Assembly: GCA_947179485.1 (NCBI GenBank)
Contig: OX359247.1
Location: forward strand, 39,346,801-39,410,800
DNA from: Allacma fusca
Lineage: Eukaryota > Arthropoda > Collembola > Symphypleona > Sminthuridae
Direction of reading: 5' to 3'
Length of the DNA stretch: 64,000 nt
How positions within the stretch are numbered: the stretch's first letter is position 1; each line of letters starts with the position of its first letter. Shown here in pieces: positions 41,387-53,243 of this stretch. The position numbers and the translations under genes are program-made. The notes under the pieces were generated by a model. The model had not been told where the DNA came from, made no database searches, and saw only the letters and a program-made list of their open reading frames with translations.

Positions 41387-43486
41387 CGTTGGAATGGAGA
41401 TCTTGGTTGGAAGACCTAAATGAAGCTTGTAAGTTAAGGATACCCAGGTGTTATCACAAGAAGTGTGTAACGGGGAAGAAATTACAGCTTCACACATTTG
41501 TTGATGCAAGTGAAGCTGCGTTTGCTGCTGTATCTTATCTATGGATGGAAGCGGACGACAAAGTTGCGGTTGCATTTATAGCTGCAAAAACAAACGTTTC
41601 GCCTCTAAGACCCCTTTCCATTCCGCGTTTAGAGTTGCAGGCTGCTATTCTGGGAGTCAGACTGGCTAAAACTATCAAAGAAAAGTTACAATTAGAAATT
41701 GAGAGAAGTGTATTTTGGTCAGATTCAAGAACGGTTATTTGCTGGATCCGGTCAGACGCTCGAAATTATAAACAGTTGGTTTTCCATCGCTTTGGAGAGA
41801 TTTTGGAGTCTACGGATGTGGAGATGGGTTCCTACTGACAAAAACGTCTCAGACAATGCCAAAAGGTCAACATCTCAAGAAATTAATACTAGTAGGTGAT
41901 TGTTGGGACCAGAATTTTTAAAATTAGAAGAGAAATTTTGGTCAGTGGAAAAGAAAGAGGAAGTTGGTTTGACTGGCGAAGAATAGAAAGCCGAGTTTCT
42001 ATTGGTTATAAGGGAGGACGTCAATTGTTCCCAGCTAAAATTACTACCAGATGTGAGTCGCTTTTCCAAATGGTCTAGACTAGTTCGAGCTACAGCTTGG
42101 GTGCAGATTACCGCGGGAGTTTGGCGAAAGAAAAGAAGTCGGCCATAAATTTAGAGGATTTGTTATTTGCTGATATATGTTGGTGGCGAAAGGTACAACA
42201 TGATTGTTTCAGAGAGGAGTTACTGTATCTAAAAGCTAACAAACGAGTTGAAAGCAGTAGTCGAATTGGGAAACTGGACGTGTTTCTAGATACGGACGGT
42301 CTCATACGTACGCGCGGGCGAACAAGTGAAGCTGTAAAAGAAGTCACAGAAACAGTAAATCCAGTTGTTCTTGATCATAAGCACCCATAAACTAAATTAA
42401 TGGTTATTCATTATCATGTTCAAGCTGGTCATCAGGGAAGAGAGACCGTGGTAAATAATTTGCGACAAAATTTCCTTATCCTTGGAGCAAGATCAGCTGT
42501 AAGGAAGATATTTGCAGATTGCTGTTGGTTTAAAATGATAAAAGTCAAACCCCAGATTCCCAAGATGACGGACTTCCCTCATTCGCGAGTTACATATAGC
42601 GGAAGAGCCTTCATGCAGACGGGAATGGACTTTTTTGGACCATTATATATCAAGGTTGGGCGAAGGAGAGAATAGAGGTACGGAGTCTTGTTTACGTGAC
42701 TAGCTATAGGGGCTGTGCACTTAGAAGTAGCATCAAGTTTGACGACTGACTCGGCGATTAACGCAGTACGTCGTTTCATTGACAGACGTGGTAATCCTTC
42801 CCACCTTTTTACGGACAATGGAAGCAACATGATTGGAGCTGAGAGTTACGAGAGGCTATACAAGAGATGAAGCAGGAAGAAATCGGAGATTTTGCAATTG
42901 GAAGAGGCTTTGTTTGGCATTTCATTTCACCATGAAGTCCTCATATGGGGGAAGTTGGGAGCGTCTGGTAAAGTCAGCGATGTATGCAACTTTGACTGGT
43001 TCCGTTTCTGAAGAAGTTCTGTTGACTCTGTTTACGGAAGCAGAGGCAGTGGTAAACAGTCGGCCTCTTACCCATGTTCCAGTTGATCCAAAGGATGGAG
43101 AGTGTCTAACACCTAACCATTTGTTGATTGGCCCAAGCTGCATTATATTACCTCCAGGTAAATTCTCAAATGAAGGTATTCAGTTGCGGAGTCAATGGAA
43201 GTTCTGCCAAAGGTTGGCGGATCACTTCTAGAGCAAGTGGTTAAAGGAATACGTTCCTACATTAGCCCGAAGAACTAAGTGGCTTAAAGAAGTTACTCCA
43301 TTAAGTGTCGGTGACCTGGTCATAATTGCGGACAATACTCAACCGAGAATGACATGGACAAGAGGCGAAGTTTCTCAGGTATTTCCAGGGAAAGATGGTC
43401 AAGTTCGTGTGGTTGATGTGCGGACGGCCTACGGAGTTTACAGGATACCGGCAGCAAAATTGTGTAAATTAGATGTAAAAGTTTAG
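41326..43486 (+). pseudogene. BEL/Pao RNase H, integrase and DUF5641 tail, broken
   Basis: Pieces in successive frames: RNase H-like part with FVDASEAAFAAV and LRPLSIPRLELQAA (41326-41838); linker and integrase zinc finger (42097-42390; AGHQGRETVVNNLR and a Cys near 42520); integrase core start (GMDFFGPLYI near 42625, TDNGSN near 42820 in another frame); later core (42833-43231, with GSWERLVKS and LTPNHLLIG); and a DUF5641 tail (43250-43486, SVGDLVIIAD, VYRIPAAKL). At least four frame changes or stops separate them. Not functional. Confidence 0.85.
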
Positions 43487-43519
43487 TAATAAAAGTTGTC
43501 CTTTTATGAGGGGAAGAAA

Positions 43520-43798
43520 TGTTATACATAAAGTTATAGGTTATTGTTAGTATGGTTTCATTTGTTGGTAGTATTTGGACTTAGTTTGTATTTGTGAAGA
43601 TGTTTGTTGTAAATTGAATGTATGTAATAGAGCGGAGAAAAAGGATTCATTCACTGTCGAGAGACGGTGTGAGGAAAGTGATTGTGAAAGTTGTATAAGG
43701 AAAATTAATAAAACAAGTTGAACATAAGTGCTGGTCCTTCGTAAAGTTATTTAGCAGAGGTAAAATTAAAAACAATTTGATATAAATATACCATAATA
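43520..43798 (+). repeat. BEL/Pao 3' LTR
   Basis: Counterpart of 37776-38056, starting TGTTATACATAAAG and ending CATAATA, preceded by a purine-rich GAGGGGAAGAAA tract (43509-43519). Confidence 0.9.
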
Positions 43799-43803
43799 AT
43801 ACC

Positions 43804-44638
43804 CTTTAGAGGAATTGAAATCATCTCTCGATCATCAATGAATGCAGATCACGTTAAAATTTATGTGCATAATTCGAAACGCGTACTATTGTAAATGTCT
43901 GGTGTTTAATCAAAAGTATTGACCAGCTTGAATTGTCTTTCATGTGTGATTTTACGCAATACTGTCTTTTGAGTAGAACCTTAAAATTAGTTCTATTCCA
44001 TATGATGTAATCAAACTAATAATTTATTCTTGCAATGTCAAGTTTATGCCTGTTGGAATAAAAGGAACAAATATGCCATAGGCGTTTACTGATACTAATT
44101 GCTTATTTGTATTATCAGTTACATTCTCTCATAATAAAATTCAACTAGATCATGGGAATCTTGTTTAACGCGCAGAAAGTAATTGCTACTTACAATTAGT
44201 TTAAGGACTGTTGACATTTATTTTAGTTTTGTTTTCCAGAAATATGTAGCATTTTAATAAATGCGAAAAAGATCCATCCAAATACATATTTAACGAGAAT
44301 CAGAATTACTTTTATTCAAATTCGTTACTTACTAACAGTTTGTCCACATTAATATAACTAAATATTATTAGACCAAGGTGCATTACCATAATAAAAACTC
44401 CTAGATTCAGCTGTTGAAAGGAAACAACTCAAGATCAGTTTTTATAACTGAATTCGTTCGCCTAATATTGTACATAGTATCGTTAGTTATCTACCTGTAA
44501 TAATAGACCTGAGTAATGCCAGTTCCCAGTTTAGCCCTGTAATATCTTTAAAACGTGTTATCTGAGGCTACGCCTCTGGTTTCATCCTAATTATTGTTTT
44601 CATAAATTGCTATCGCAGATTTTTATTGTTTCCAAAAT
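43804..44638. other. Downstream region of the terpene-synthase-like gene
   Basis: AT-rich, no open frame of note. The part near 44622-44640 forms the 3' end of the minus-strand gene, with AATAAA overlapping its stop codon and a second AATAAA about 15 bp further on. Confidence 0.5.
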
Positions 44639-45829
44639 TTATTGTTGTTCAATCAAACTGAAAGTGGACTTTTCGAAATTAATTTCTAAGCGCGAATTGT
44701 ATCTGCGCATTAGAGCTTGGGACTGAATGTTACAAGCAACACATTCGCTCAGGCAGAAAGTAGACTTCACAAAAATTTGTTTCTCCTCTTCGGTGAGTTC
44801 GTACAAACAGTCGTATTGGTTAGTTTTAAAAGATTCAAACAAATCATAAAATTCTTTCAGAGCCAAGTTATGCTTTCTTATGGACTTAGACACGGCCTCC
44901 TCAAAGGAGCAGTTCGTAGTTTCCATGCGATGAAAGATGACATTATCCTGTCGCTTCCCGGTCCGTAGTGCTTCTTGCGATTCCCTCTCCGCCCCAATGA
45001 TATCATTCGCTCGGAGAATCAAGAATGCTGCAATTTCATAGATTCTGAGCCAGAACGGATTTATTCTCACAGATATCGGGATGTAAATTCGCTCAAGTAG
45101 GAATATAACTTCCTCGGAAAAGTTAATCCCACCCGTAAATATACGCAGATTATATTGTGTGTAAGAGTTGAGGAGATAGGACTGATCTTTATAGTTGCAC
45201 CAAGTTTGCATATTATAGGAATTGGCCGTGGTGCGGGCAAAATACTTTCCCAAGTCTTTGGTAACCCCATAATTTATCTTTAAATCCATTGCACAGTCAT
45301 GGAGTAGTTCCATGTAGAAGCTAACCGGTTCCGATATTTGGGCGATAAGCGGGTACAGTTCATCCTTTCGGACGTCATCAATAGTATCAAACTCAAGTTC
45401 TAATATTTTGTTTATAATCCTCCCAACGGATTGGACAAAAATGCGGTGATGGTTCTCACCCGCTTGCTCTTCCGCTAGATCGTCAACTCGAAAAAGCACA
45501 TGTACCACTTTGCTGTACAAGATCAGTTTTGAGAGAATGGCTGGTTCCTCTGCCCTTTGACGCCAGTATGACGGGCAGCTGTAGAAAGAAAAAACAACGG
45601 AGCTTTCAACATGTTGTAATGCGTTGTGTAAGAGTTCTTCGGAAAAGCGCGTTTGGAAAAAGTTTTTCAAAGTTTCGATGAGCTTTTGTATTATTTCCCA
45701 GTTTGTATGTTCTTCCCATACGTAGGGCCAACAAAACAAAAATTTCCCCTTTAATTTAGCCTCCTGAGTTCCTAAGGTCACATTCTTGTCAAACGTGGCA
45801 TGCAATAATTCGTCTTGGAGACCAGCCAT
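44639..45829 (-). CDS. Class I terpene synthase-like protein (microbial type), intronless
   Basis: A 396-codon single-exon gene. Residues 116-121 (DDLAEE) form the aspartate-rich metal-binding motif DDxx(D/E). Residues 275-283 (NDIIGAERE) form the second Mg-binding (NSE-type) motif, with Gly where Ser/Thr is usual. Arg229 lies exactly 46 positions before that motif, the known position of the pyrophosphate-sensor Arg, and an Arg-Tyr pair sits at 376-377 near the C-terminus. The segment after NSE (NVIFHRMETTNCSFEEAV) also follows the bacterial/fungal pattern. Such enzymes ionise prenyl diphosphates and cyclise them to volatile terpenes. Length is normal to slightly long. Lack of introns among intron-bearing neighbours suggests lateral origin. 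The substrate cannot be predicted. Confidence 0.8.
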   Translation of the reverse strand: MAGLQDELLHATFDKNVTLGTQEAKLKGKFLFCWPYVWEEHTNWEIIQKLIETLKNFFQTRFSEELLHNALQHVESSVVFSFYSCPSYWRQRAEEPAILSKLILYSKVVHVLFRVDDLAEEQAGENHHRIFVQSVGRIINKILELEFDTIDDVRKDELYPLIAQISEPVSFYMELLHDCAMDLKINYGVTKDLGKYFARTTANSYNMQTWCNYKDQSYLLNSYTQYNLRIFTGGINFSEEVIFLLERIYIPISVRINPFWLRIYEIAAFLILRANDIIGAERESQEALRTGKRQDNVIFHRMETTNCSFEEAVSKSIRKHNLALKEFYDLFESFKTNQYDCLYELTEEEKQIFVKSTFCLSECVACNIQSQALMRRYNSRLEINFEKSTFSLIEQQ

Positions 45830-46095
45830 TTTGTAAAAATAAAAATAGTTGCTCTTGACTAAAACCGATTTAAATCTCAGGAACGATTAGGACGACTACG
45901 AAATTTTGCGTAAAATCTCACAATTGTTTTCAATTTACTTGGAGATTGTAACTTTTTTAGGTGCCCGTAGTATTAAGTTACCTAAATGAAATATTTCTGA
46001 AATAGCGATTTACAAAGGAAGGAATTGACCTGTAGTGTCTACTTAGACTATTTTTCGGAAAGTGTTGGATTGAAATCTGCATCAGGTATTAATAT
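45830..46095. other. Short upstream region of the terpene-synthase-like gene
   Basis: About 270 bp between the gene start (45829) and the 334-bp tandem repeat; presumably the promoter. AT-rich, no clear TATA or initiator that I would defend. Confidence 0.35.
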
Positions 46096-47097
46096 ACCAT
46101 ATTGACAAATATGTACATATTTATACCCCAAGCTACGATTTTGCTCTTGATCACTTGATTACTCTTTTATTATTTTAAGCTTTATCTTATTTCTCGATTC
46201 AATCTTATTTGATTGCCGAAAAACAATTGGAAAGTTTCTTGAAATTTTAAATAGCCATAGTTCTTGTTTGTGATTTCGTAGGATTGAATGAAACATTCAA
46301 TGTATTTCTGGAATGTGGTCGAAATGAAAATTAATCAAAATGGCCAAAATTAAGGCACTCCATCAGTATTCAATGTGAAAGTTAAATCCATGATATCATT
46401 GTGCGAGCTGGACGAGTGTGTTTTAATTTACCATATTGACAAATATGTACATACTTATACCCCAAGCTATGATTTTGATCTTGATCACTTGATTACTCTT
46501 TTATTATTTTAAGCTTTATTTTATTTCTCGATTCAATCTTATTTGATTGCCAAAAAACAATTGGAAAGTTTCTTGAAATTTTAAATAGCCATTGTTCTTG
46601 TTTGTGATTTCGTAGGATTGAATGAAACATTCAATGTATTTCTGGAATGTGGTCGAAATGAAAATTAATCAAAATGGCCAAAATTAAGGCACTCCATCAG
46701 TATTCAATGTGAAAGTTAAATCCATGATATCATTGTGCGAGCTGGACGAGTGTGTTTTAATTTACCATATTGACAAATATGTACGTATTTATACCCTAAG
46801 CTACGATTTTGCTCTTTATCATTTGATTACTCTTTTATTATTTTAAACTTTATTTTCTTTCTCGATTCAGTTTTATTTGATTGCCGAAAAACAATTGGAA
46901 AGTTTCTTGAAATTTATAAGGTCATTGTTCTTGTTTTTGATTCCGCAGGTTGGAATGAAATTTTCATTGTTTTTCTGGAATGTGGACGAAATGAAAATTC
47001 ATGAAAATGAACAAAATAATGGTACTCCATTCGGATTCAATGTAACTTTTAAATCCAGGTTATTATTGTGCGAGCTGGAGCAGTTTGTAGTGATGCT
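46096..47097. repeat. Three tandem copies of a 334-bp repeat
   Basis: Units start ACCATATTGACAAATATG at 46096, 46430 and 46764. The first two are nearly identical; the third is clearly more diverged (for example TTTATACCCTAAGC and changes through its second half). No coding content. It sits directly upstream of the terpene-synthase-like gene. Confidence 0.92.
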
Positions 47098-48952
47098 CCT
47101 TGAATGAAATTTGTCAAACGCTTCCATTACATCAGGAAATGATTAGTAGACAAACTTTCAAAGAAATTGTTCTTTAAATTAAATTTGAGACAAAAGCAGA
47201 AACCAAACGTAGGCTCTCAGTTAGTGTCAAGGAACATCCTTTGTACATTTGGAACATTAATTTAGTTATTAAATTTAATTACTGGAAATATATGCATCGT
47301 CATCATATACCATAGTCCCCCTCTCTTTAAAATACGAGTGAGTAACTCAGGAAACATTCGAGACTCCTATTTACTAGCAAATTTAATTCAACGTTTCTTT
47401 CAAATGGGTCAATACATATTCCACCTCGCACGAAGCAAAGTGGAATCTTGCTTGGAATCTTGCTTGGAATCTTGCCGGGGATCTTGCTATGCAATTTCTT
47501 AGGATTACGTAAACTGTGTTCTAACAGATTTTTTCGGAAGTAGATTTCGTCTTAATTTTTTTTAATTCTTGATAGAACGTTTTGACACCAATTGTAAAGA
47601 TAGAGCCACATTCTTCGAGTACTTATATTACAAAAACATATTTCAGGAATATTAGAAATTCCAGCAGTCATCTCAACCAAATTTAAAGCGTCGCTGCATA
47701 CTCAAAATTTCAGTTTGTTTTGTCTGACACATGTTAAGTCACAATTTAATAGCCTTCCAAGAAATTAGCCTCAAAAACTGCTGTCAAAATAGAAGATGAA
47801 TCACTCGAAGACTGTTCGAAACCTTTGCCAGGTTTTGGGTTCTTGTTTCTAGAAATAGTTTTAAATAGTATTGTTATTTTATTCTATAGTTATTGGAACT
47901 ACTAATTTTGCATTTGTTGGGAATTATATTTGTGTGGAACATATATAACAAGAAGTTATAGGACCCTAAAAGAAAATGGCTAAAAACTAATGAAGTTCCA
48001 TCGTAATGGTACCTACGGGAACATAGGGGGAAAGTATATGAATCCGCCTGCATATCTTATACAGTTTTCTTCCTTCATTTTCATTTAATTTTCACGAAAT
48101 ATTCGCTTTTTGCTAATTTATACTTTGGGTTGACCTCAGAAGTAATGTGAATCTCGCGTGCTTTTCCTTTCATGTGCGAAGCAATAAATTGCTAAAAGTA
48201 TAAATTCATACTTTCAGTTCGGGCACGAAAGTGTCCTTTTATCTTCCTTTTCCTACAAGTTGAACTGGTTCAACTTCATGGCAAAGGAAAAAATAGGGAA
48301 CTACTGATTACACATTTATAAGTACTTATAAGACCAATTGAATCCTGTATTTCAGTGCTAAATATACCTGCTTGCATCTTGTAGCTAAATACATATAAAA
48401 ATATAAATTTGTATATAATTTTGTATATATTTGTAATATATACTTGCATAAAATTAATTACAAATTAATTATCCCGGAATTTTTCATACCTTAATGTAAG
48501 GGTTAAACGGTAATTGAATGGAATATTTTGTTCTTACTCTTTTTTAAGATGTAGCCTATGTATTACTTATACATTCTGCGATATATTTTAATTGTTTTGG
48601 CATGTATTTTTACATCATACTGTGTACTTGCCTAAATATTTTTGATGATACTTGGAATTCTCAATACCTCAGTCGTTCGCTAAAATTGATTCACCAATAT
48701 TTCGTTTACGAAATATTGGTCTAATTTACTTAAATCGTAATCCACTATTTTTGAATTTATAAATGTAATATGCAAGGAGATCCTTGTTAAAAACACCTTG
48801 ATCAAAATTCATGTTGACTACAGTACAACATGTAATCAGGTTTTACTTTCATACATTTATTAACGTGGGAACTAAAAGACAAACGAAACGCAAAAATCAC
48901 TTCTTGATCAGATGAGTAAAAATACGTGGAAGGAATTTCATTTTTGGCCCGC
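47098..48952. other. Non-coding region
   Basis: No gene recognised. Minor features: a short repeat of CTTGCTTGGAAT at about 47445-47485, and a small perfect palindrome ACCAATATTTCGT / ACGAAATATTGGT at 48693-48720. Confidence 0.4.
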
Positions 48953-49336
48953 AGCAGAAGTAGGGCTCCTCACAACTCAAGTTATCACGGTAGTTGAACT
49001 TGAAGTTGTACTTGAAATTGAATTTTCAACTCAATTTCGGCCTAATAGTTGTATTTGACCAAGTGTAAATCAATTTTTTAATTAACAATCAATTACTGAA
49101 AACCAACTTGTAGATTTAATATTTGAAGTTGACAATTACAAGTAGCAATATTTGTACAAATTGAAGTTGACTTGAAGTTGACTTGAAGTTGATTTAAATT
49201 GAGTCGAACAATTTAACATGCAATTAATTACTTATAGTTAATATTCAAGTAAAAAATATAATGGTATACATACTCGTTTATACCCTTTTAAATGGTAAAA
49301 TTACAAGCAACTAATCTTAATACTATTACATTACAA

Positions 49337-52300
49337 CTAATTGTAAGCTTCCCCGAAAAGCTTTTTAGAAACAGCAATTGATTTTTGCTTCAAAAACTCC
49401 AAATGATTTTCAAATTTCAGCCAACCTTTTAAGCAGAGACAAGTATTTATAGTAACTGCAAGCATGCTTAGTCTGTTTGAGGTCAAGAGGTCAGTCGCAG
49501 TTGAAAATAAGCATTCTACAGGAACTCCAGTTGCAGATGCGCCAAGAAAATCTCTTGCCATCTTCGAAAGATTTGGATAAGCATGGTCTTATTAAAGTGC
49601 CAAAAAATATGATTGACATTTTAAATTACTTTTTAAAAGCGTGTGCTTATATTTGAGCTCTAATAAATAGCACCTTCCACCAATTCAGCACTTCATTATT
49701 TAAATCTGCAGATTTTGTTGGAAGCTCAGAAAGATACCGCTCGAATTCATCCTTTGAATCTAATCTTATACGCTTCATTTGAATTTCAAAAAGATCATCG
49801 GATTCGCTATTCGACGGTTCATTATCCATACACGATTTGTAATGGGTTTTCCAGTGCTCAGTAGCTTTCCTAAAAAAAGTTTGTATTTTAAAAATTTTGT
49901 TTAAAAATAATTAAATCACTATTTGTTTGGTATTCTCTTACTTTCTTAACGTTGTTATAATTTTGTCGGAAAATCGTACAGACTTATACCATTTTAGCCT
50001 GCACCGAGGATCCAATATCAAACCCATTAGACATACGAGTCCGTCAGAGGTAGGATAATATTTTTACAGCTTTTCAATAGCCCTTTCAGCAGCCTCTTTC
50101 AAATCGGAATGACAACTTGTTGAAGTCTATATAATGCAGTAATGCAATTTTAAACCCAGAAATGGAATTACTCTTCATGTACATATATGCTAATACTTTT
50201 GTTCTTTAATTAGGTAAAATTCTACTATAATATTACCTTATATGATTCCAAATGTGAGAACAGCTGCTGGTATATCAAAGCAATTAAAGACAGCGTGGGC
50301 TTGTCTTGATTTGATATCTTCAACATCATGTCGTAAAACGGCTGCATTTAAAGAAATTAAAATAAACCTATTGTTATTTATACTTCTAAACGTATTTAAA
50401 AAATACCTTAAGAAAGTCCACAAATTGCTGAATTAATCCCCATTCACTTTCTAGTAGTAAGTAACCCGTCAGAGTTGCATTACGTTTGACAGTTTCATCT
50501 AGAGGCTGAAACGTAACCATGCGATTAATTTTTAAATTGTTGTTGTTTGAATGAATTAAAAGTCCGTGACTTGGTTTACCTTACGAAGGTGCAAACATCT
50601 TTGAAGAATAAGATATGTTGAATTCCAACGGACCTTCACGTCCTTAATTAGCTCCAACGGTTCAACGTTCAAAGTTTGGCAAAAGTATTTCAGTGAATCG
50701 CGGTGAAGCTGAGATTTTAGGATTTTTCGAACAGTATCTTTTAACTGTAAATTAAAAAACCATTTCAAAAGCAAATTCAATGAAAATACATCAATAATGT
50801 TTTACTTACTCGTCCATAAATAGAAAGTGTGCTGGGAATAATATCGTCTTCCAATTCATCATCACTTGAATCATTGTTGTCAAAGTTCCTCCTAGCTTTA
50901 TCTTCGCTTGTTACTTTCAATGTTTCCAGTGATGATTGACAGGTAAGGTTAAGAATGTGGGTTAAACATCTTACCCATTGATCATCTGGAATGAAGATTT
51001 GATTCTGGAAAGTCATAACTGTTATTATGTCAAAAATAACTATTTATATTAGAAATATTCAAAAATATAAACGAATTGACATATTTTTACCTTTTGGGCT
51101 AAGCGTAGGCTTAACTCTGTCATTAGAGATCCATTGTTGCTGGCATTATCCGTTGTAATAGCTAGAAGCTTATTGGTAATGCCAAACTCATTAAGTACAT
51201 TTAATATTGATGTAGCTAAGTCTTTCCCGGCGTGCTTTGTCAAAATGTCCATTTCCAGCACAACATGTTGTAAATTCCAGTCTGAGTCTATCCAGGAAGC
51301 AATAATTCCGTGAAAGGACTTTCTGTGCACGGAAGTCCACGAATCTGCAATGAGGGAAACTTTCCCGGGAGCTGCCTAAAGTTTAAGTTTCGATATTAAT
51401 TTTACTGATTATATTCAGTCTACTATTTTTATTACAATTATTTTACTTAGGCGAATATATTTGTAAGCAAAATTCTTACTTTTACTTTAGCTATTATTTT
51501 AGCCTTTTCATTTTCGTATAATGTTACAATTCTTCTTTTAATTGAATCCGCATTTGGAATTTCTGGTCGTTTCACTCTTCCGTGACACATAAGTTCTATG
51601 AATGAAGTTGTTTCCGTGACCGTGAAGGGCTGGTCTGTCAGTATTACAAATCGAGCTAGTAGTCTGTTCAATTCTTCTTGGTCGAATCCCTGTTAATTAG
51701 AACAGTAAATAAATGAAATTCTAATAATTATGTTACGACTATTCGCCCATAATACATAGTTTTATTGATTTAGTAATTAATTTTTAATATTATGTAAAAA
51801 TATGTAAACGTTTATTACATTCTTTTGTCGCTCAAAGGCTGATTCAATGTTTCCTTTTTGAGTCCCAACCTTTTTAATTTGGGTCAAAAATTTAATTGGG
51901 TGCTAACTTTTTAAGTGTGTCCACCGGTTGCTTGTGCCAGAGTTACTCTCCTTTTTAACTGATGTACTGTAATAGAAATTATATACTATTTTCACTATGT
52001 ATTAGGTTATTTAATGCAATAAAACAATAGTGGTACAATATAACTTGTAGGGCTTCTGTTCACGACATGACGTCATGAGATTTTCGGGACGGGGTCAAGA
52101 CTGGACATTTTCGGGAAAAAGGTTTTGTCCCCATGTTATTTCAGGACAGAATCGGGATGATAATGTTTATGGATTTTGGGATGGTACGGAAATGTCTTCT
52201 GGTGAAAATCATTATCCCGAGTAGAAGTCCTAATTCCTTAATAATTAACCTATTTAATGGTAATTAATTTAAAAATCAAGAACTTACGAGCAATATTTGC

Positions 52301-52430
52301 ATTTATACACTCCGTCGGTGAATACATAATGATTGTTTATGTCCGAGGATTTCTTTTTTGGTTTTAGTTGACTGCTTGGACCATCTCCAATGACAACTAA
52401 ATCAACAATTTGCTCCCTTTCCTCGCTCAT
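49337..52430 (-). CDS. hAT transposase, multi-exon, probably defective
   Basis: Exon-like blocks with GT-AG borders from 52430 down. First exon 52430-52288 (ATG; first half of a BED zinc finger, VYKCKYC, ending at GTAAGT). About 51965-51830 gives the second half (RWTHLKK) but changes frame. About 51693-51478 is the linker. 51372-51098 is the catalytic region (SWTSVHRKSFHGI; AITTDNASNNGS, Asp motif). 51006-50804 contains QWVRCLTHILNL. 50745-50580 contains VRWNSTYLILQR. Further pieces follow to the C-terminal dimerisation domain at 49561-49337 (VPVECLFSTATDLLTSNR). The gene would cut and paste the element using the TIRs. The frame change in the BED exon suggests this copy may not be active; exon borders between 50400 and 49600 are uncertain. 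Confidence 0.75.
52048..52232. mobile_element. Small MITE nested in the hAT element
   Basis: 185 bp with imperfect inverted ends (TAGGGCTTCTGTTC versus TAGGACTTCTACTC on the other strand) and internal GGGACGGGG/TTTTCGGGA motifs. Putative 8-bp flanks ATAACTTG and ATTCCTTA match only 5 of 8. Shares motif and end sequence with the remnant at 34621-35030. Confidence 0.5.
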
Positions 52431-52879
52431 ATTATCGACGGTTATTAAACTTATGGATTATATTAATGTAATTATAAATTGTGTATGAACGACATTGCTG
52501 GGTGAGGGGACATCTTTGCGTGCGAGCAGCGTGTCTGTTGCTCATTAAAAATACCGCGGGATTCCCGCAATTTAGTTCAAAGCTTCTTTCAACGCGCATA
52601 TTCCATTCATTCAGAAAGTGTCAATTTATCAACTTCAACTGTCAACTATTTGTACTTCAGCAACTTGAAGTTGACTTGAGTATGCTTCTCAAATGAAAAG
52701 CTTTATTTGGTAGTTGAATTGAAGTTGAAGTTGAATGTTCAACTAAATATTTGTTTCAAATTGAAGTTGACTTCAATTTACAATTTATTTTTTAACATAA
52801 ATTGAAGTTGACTTGAAGTTGTAATTGAAATTGGTAGTTGCAACTACTACTTGAAGTTGTGAGGAGCCCTAAGCAGAAG

Positions 52880-53243
52880 TAAGGGAAAGGCACGGCAAAA
52901 GGGGAACTAAATCCGGCTTTATACGTTACTACTTACGGAATCTTATGTGCGAGTCACGGTCGGAATGAGGTACTTCTTTTTGAAAACAGAAAATACTTGG
53001 GAGGCTTTAATTACTAAAATCGCACCTATGGATGAAATTTCTTTCAGAACGATTGCACAGTCTAGGTATAGAGTGATTCGCAAGTTCAAATCTGTAGATC
53101 AAAAGTGCGTGAAACGTTTTGACACGTTTTTGAACCCTTTGCTTATCCAAATACAGCTGTAGTTGACTTAAATAATTGGAGTAGCTAGTCAGCACCTTGG
53201 GAAAATTCCGTTTGAACCAATGCGGAAAACCCTCTGTATAAGA
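52880..53243. other. Short spacer between hAT elements
   Basis: No recognised gene. A 71-codon plus-strand frame (52947-53162) has no family I recognise. Confidence 0.3.

Larger units (their letters stand above)
37776..43798 (+). mobile_element. BEL/Pao LTR retrotransposon, full length but decayed
   Basis: A 6.02-kb element with two LTRs (37776-38056 and 43520-43798) and a perfect 5-bp target duplication ATACC (37771-37775 and 43799-43803), the length usual for BEL/Pao. The internal region encodes a DUF1759-type gag, an A17-type protease, RT with YMDD, RNase H, integrase and a DUF5641 tail, all interrupted by frameshifts and stops. I count roughly 19 differences plus a small indel between the LTRs (about 7%), so the insertion is much older than the segmental duplication at 10.9-30.2 kb. 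Confidence 0.92.
48961..52871 (-). mobile_element. hAT transposon with transposase gene
   Basis: A 3.91-kb element with terminal inverted repeats TAGGGCTCCTCACAACT at both ends and a perfect 8-bp target duplication AGCAGAAG (48953-48960 and 52872-52879). About 200-250 bp inside each end is packed with degenerate TTGAAGTTGA(C/A) motifs, likely transposase binding sites. The minus strand carries a multi-exon BED-type transposase gene. A 185-bp MITE is nested at 52048-52232. Confidence 0.95.
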
